Source: Bacteroidetes bacterium UBA7692
GTDB lineage: Bacteria > Bacteroidota > Bacteroidia > Chitinophagales > LD1
Length of the DNA: 15,012 nt
Direction: 5' to 3'
NCBI GenBank assembly: GCA_002482725.1
Contig: DLGO01000078.1
Coordinates: 28,461 to 43,472, forward strand
Shown here: piece after piece, positions 14,771-15,012 of the stretch
Numbering within the stretch: position 1 is the stretch's first letter
How the letters are laid out: every line of letters starts with the position of its first letter
The notes under the pieces: generated by a model
Database searches by the model: none
What the model was told of the DNA's origin: nothing
What the model saw: only the letters and a program-made list of their open reading frames with translations
Translations under genes and position numbers: made by a program

Positions 14771-15012
14771 ATGAGTAAAACATTAGAATTCAACAAGAAC
14801 GAGGATGCCATGAAGCTACTTGTAAGCGATTACAAGAAGGCAGCAGACACAGTAAAACTGGGTGGCGGCAAAAAAGCCATAGAAAAACACAAAGCAAAAG
14901 GCAAGCTAACCGCCCGCGAGCGGTTGGACCTGCTGTTTGACAAAGGAAGGCCAACGCTCGAAATAGGCCTTTTTGCGGGCCATGACATGTACAATGAGGT
15001 AGGCGGCTGCCC
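14771..15012 (+). CDS. Acyl-CoA carboxylase carboxyltransferase (beta) subunit, 5' end only
   Basis: The first 80 codons are in the window. LGGGKKAIEKHKAKGKLTAR (30-49) followed by ERLDLLFDKG, then LEIGLFAGHDMYNEVGGCP, is the N-terminal pattern of the biotin-dependent carboxyltransferase beta subunits (propionyl-CoA, methylcrotonyl-CoA and related acyl-CoA carboxylases). These move CO2 from carboxybiotin to an acyl-CoA. The LEIGLFAGHDMY form is nearer to the methylcrotonyl/general acyl-CoA group than to the usual propionyl form, but the substrate cannot be fixed from this part. ATG 14771 is used; an in-frame ATG at 14759 would add MTNS. It is divergent from sufB across a 215-bp region with two palindromes. 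Confidence 0.88.
   Translation, partial: MSKTLEFNKNEDAMKLLVSDYKKAADTVKLGGGKKAIEKHKAKGKLTARERLDLLFDKGRPTLEIGLFAGHDMYNEVGGC

Overview
The window looks like chromosomal DNA of a member of the Bacteroidota, probably Chitinophagales/Chitinophagaceae-like (the rank below phylum is a guess). The evidence is a secreted protein with a type IX secretion (T9SS) C-terminal sorting domain, an OstA-like protein and a single-gene MCE/MlaD protein of the Bacteroidota type, candidate promoters of the TAnnTTTG class, start codons that mostly lack strong Shine-Dalgarno sequences, and moderate GC. There are no tRNAs, rRNAs, CRISPR arrays, insertion sequences or phage genes; this is mostly ordinary core genome.

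Layout. Positions 1-2316 (minus strand) hold a two-gene unit: an SCP2 domain fused to an alpha-methylacyl-CoA racemase-like CoA-transferase family III enzyme, followed 2 nt later by an exported helical-repeat protein that runs off the window. Divergent from it, 2392-5009 (plus) carries an MCE/MlaD-family protein and an OstA/LptA-like protein, both envelope (lipid/LPS transport) genes. The two units are separated by 75 bp in which two good promoter matches face each other and overlap. Convergent with the OstA gene, and only 1 bp away, is a minus-strand series: a BLVRB/NmrA-like NAD(P)-binding protein, a small T9SS cargo protein and a classical short-chain dehydrogenase. A 283-bp gap (7290-7572), in which I see no gene or convincing signal, leads to a lone plus-strand zinc-ribbon gene (7573-7839).

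From 8048 to 14555 everything is on the minus strand: a lipoprotein gene that appears broken by a 1-base deletion, a CvfB-type S1 RNA-binding protein, and the complete SUF iron-sulfur cluster operon in the order sufB-(small ORF)-sufC-sufD-sufS. SufB, SufC and SufD form the scaffold/ATPase complex, and SufS supplies sulfur from cysteine. No sufE/sufU partner is visible here. The leader of sufB contains a 15/19 match to the Fur box directly downstream of a candidate -7 element, and a separate perfect 19-bp palindrome about 20 bp upstream of that element, so iron-responsive control is plausible. Divergent from sufB, the window ends in the first 80 codons of an acyl-CoA carboxylase beta subunit.

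The items most worth following up are the SCP2-racemase fusion, the uncatalogued 58-codon ORF that overlaps both sufB and sufC, the two palindromes in the suf promoter region, the overlapping divergent promoters at 2341-2409, and the frameshifted lipoprotein. I found no evidence for a wholly new defence, mobile or biosynthetic system.
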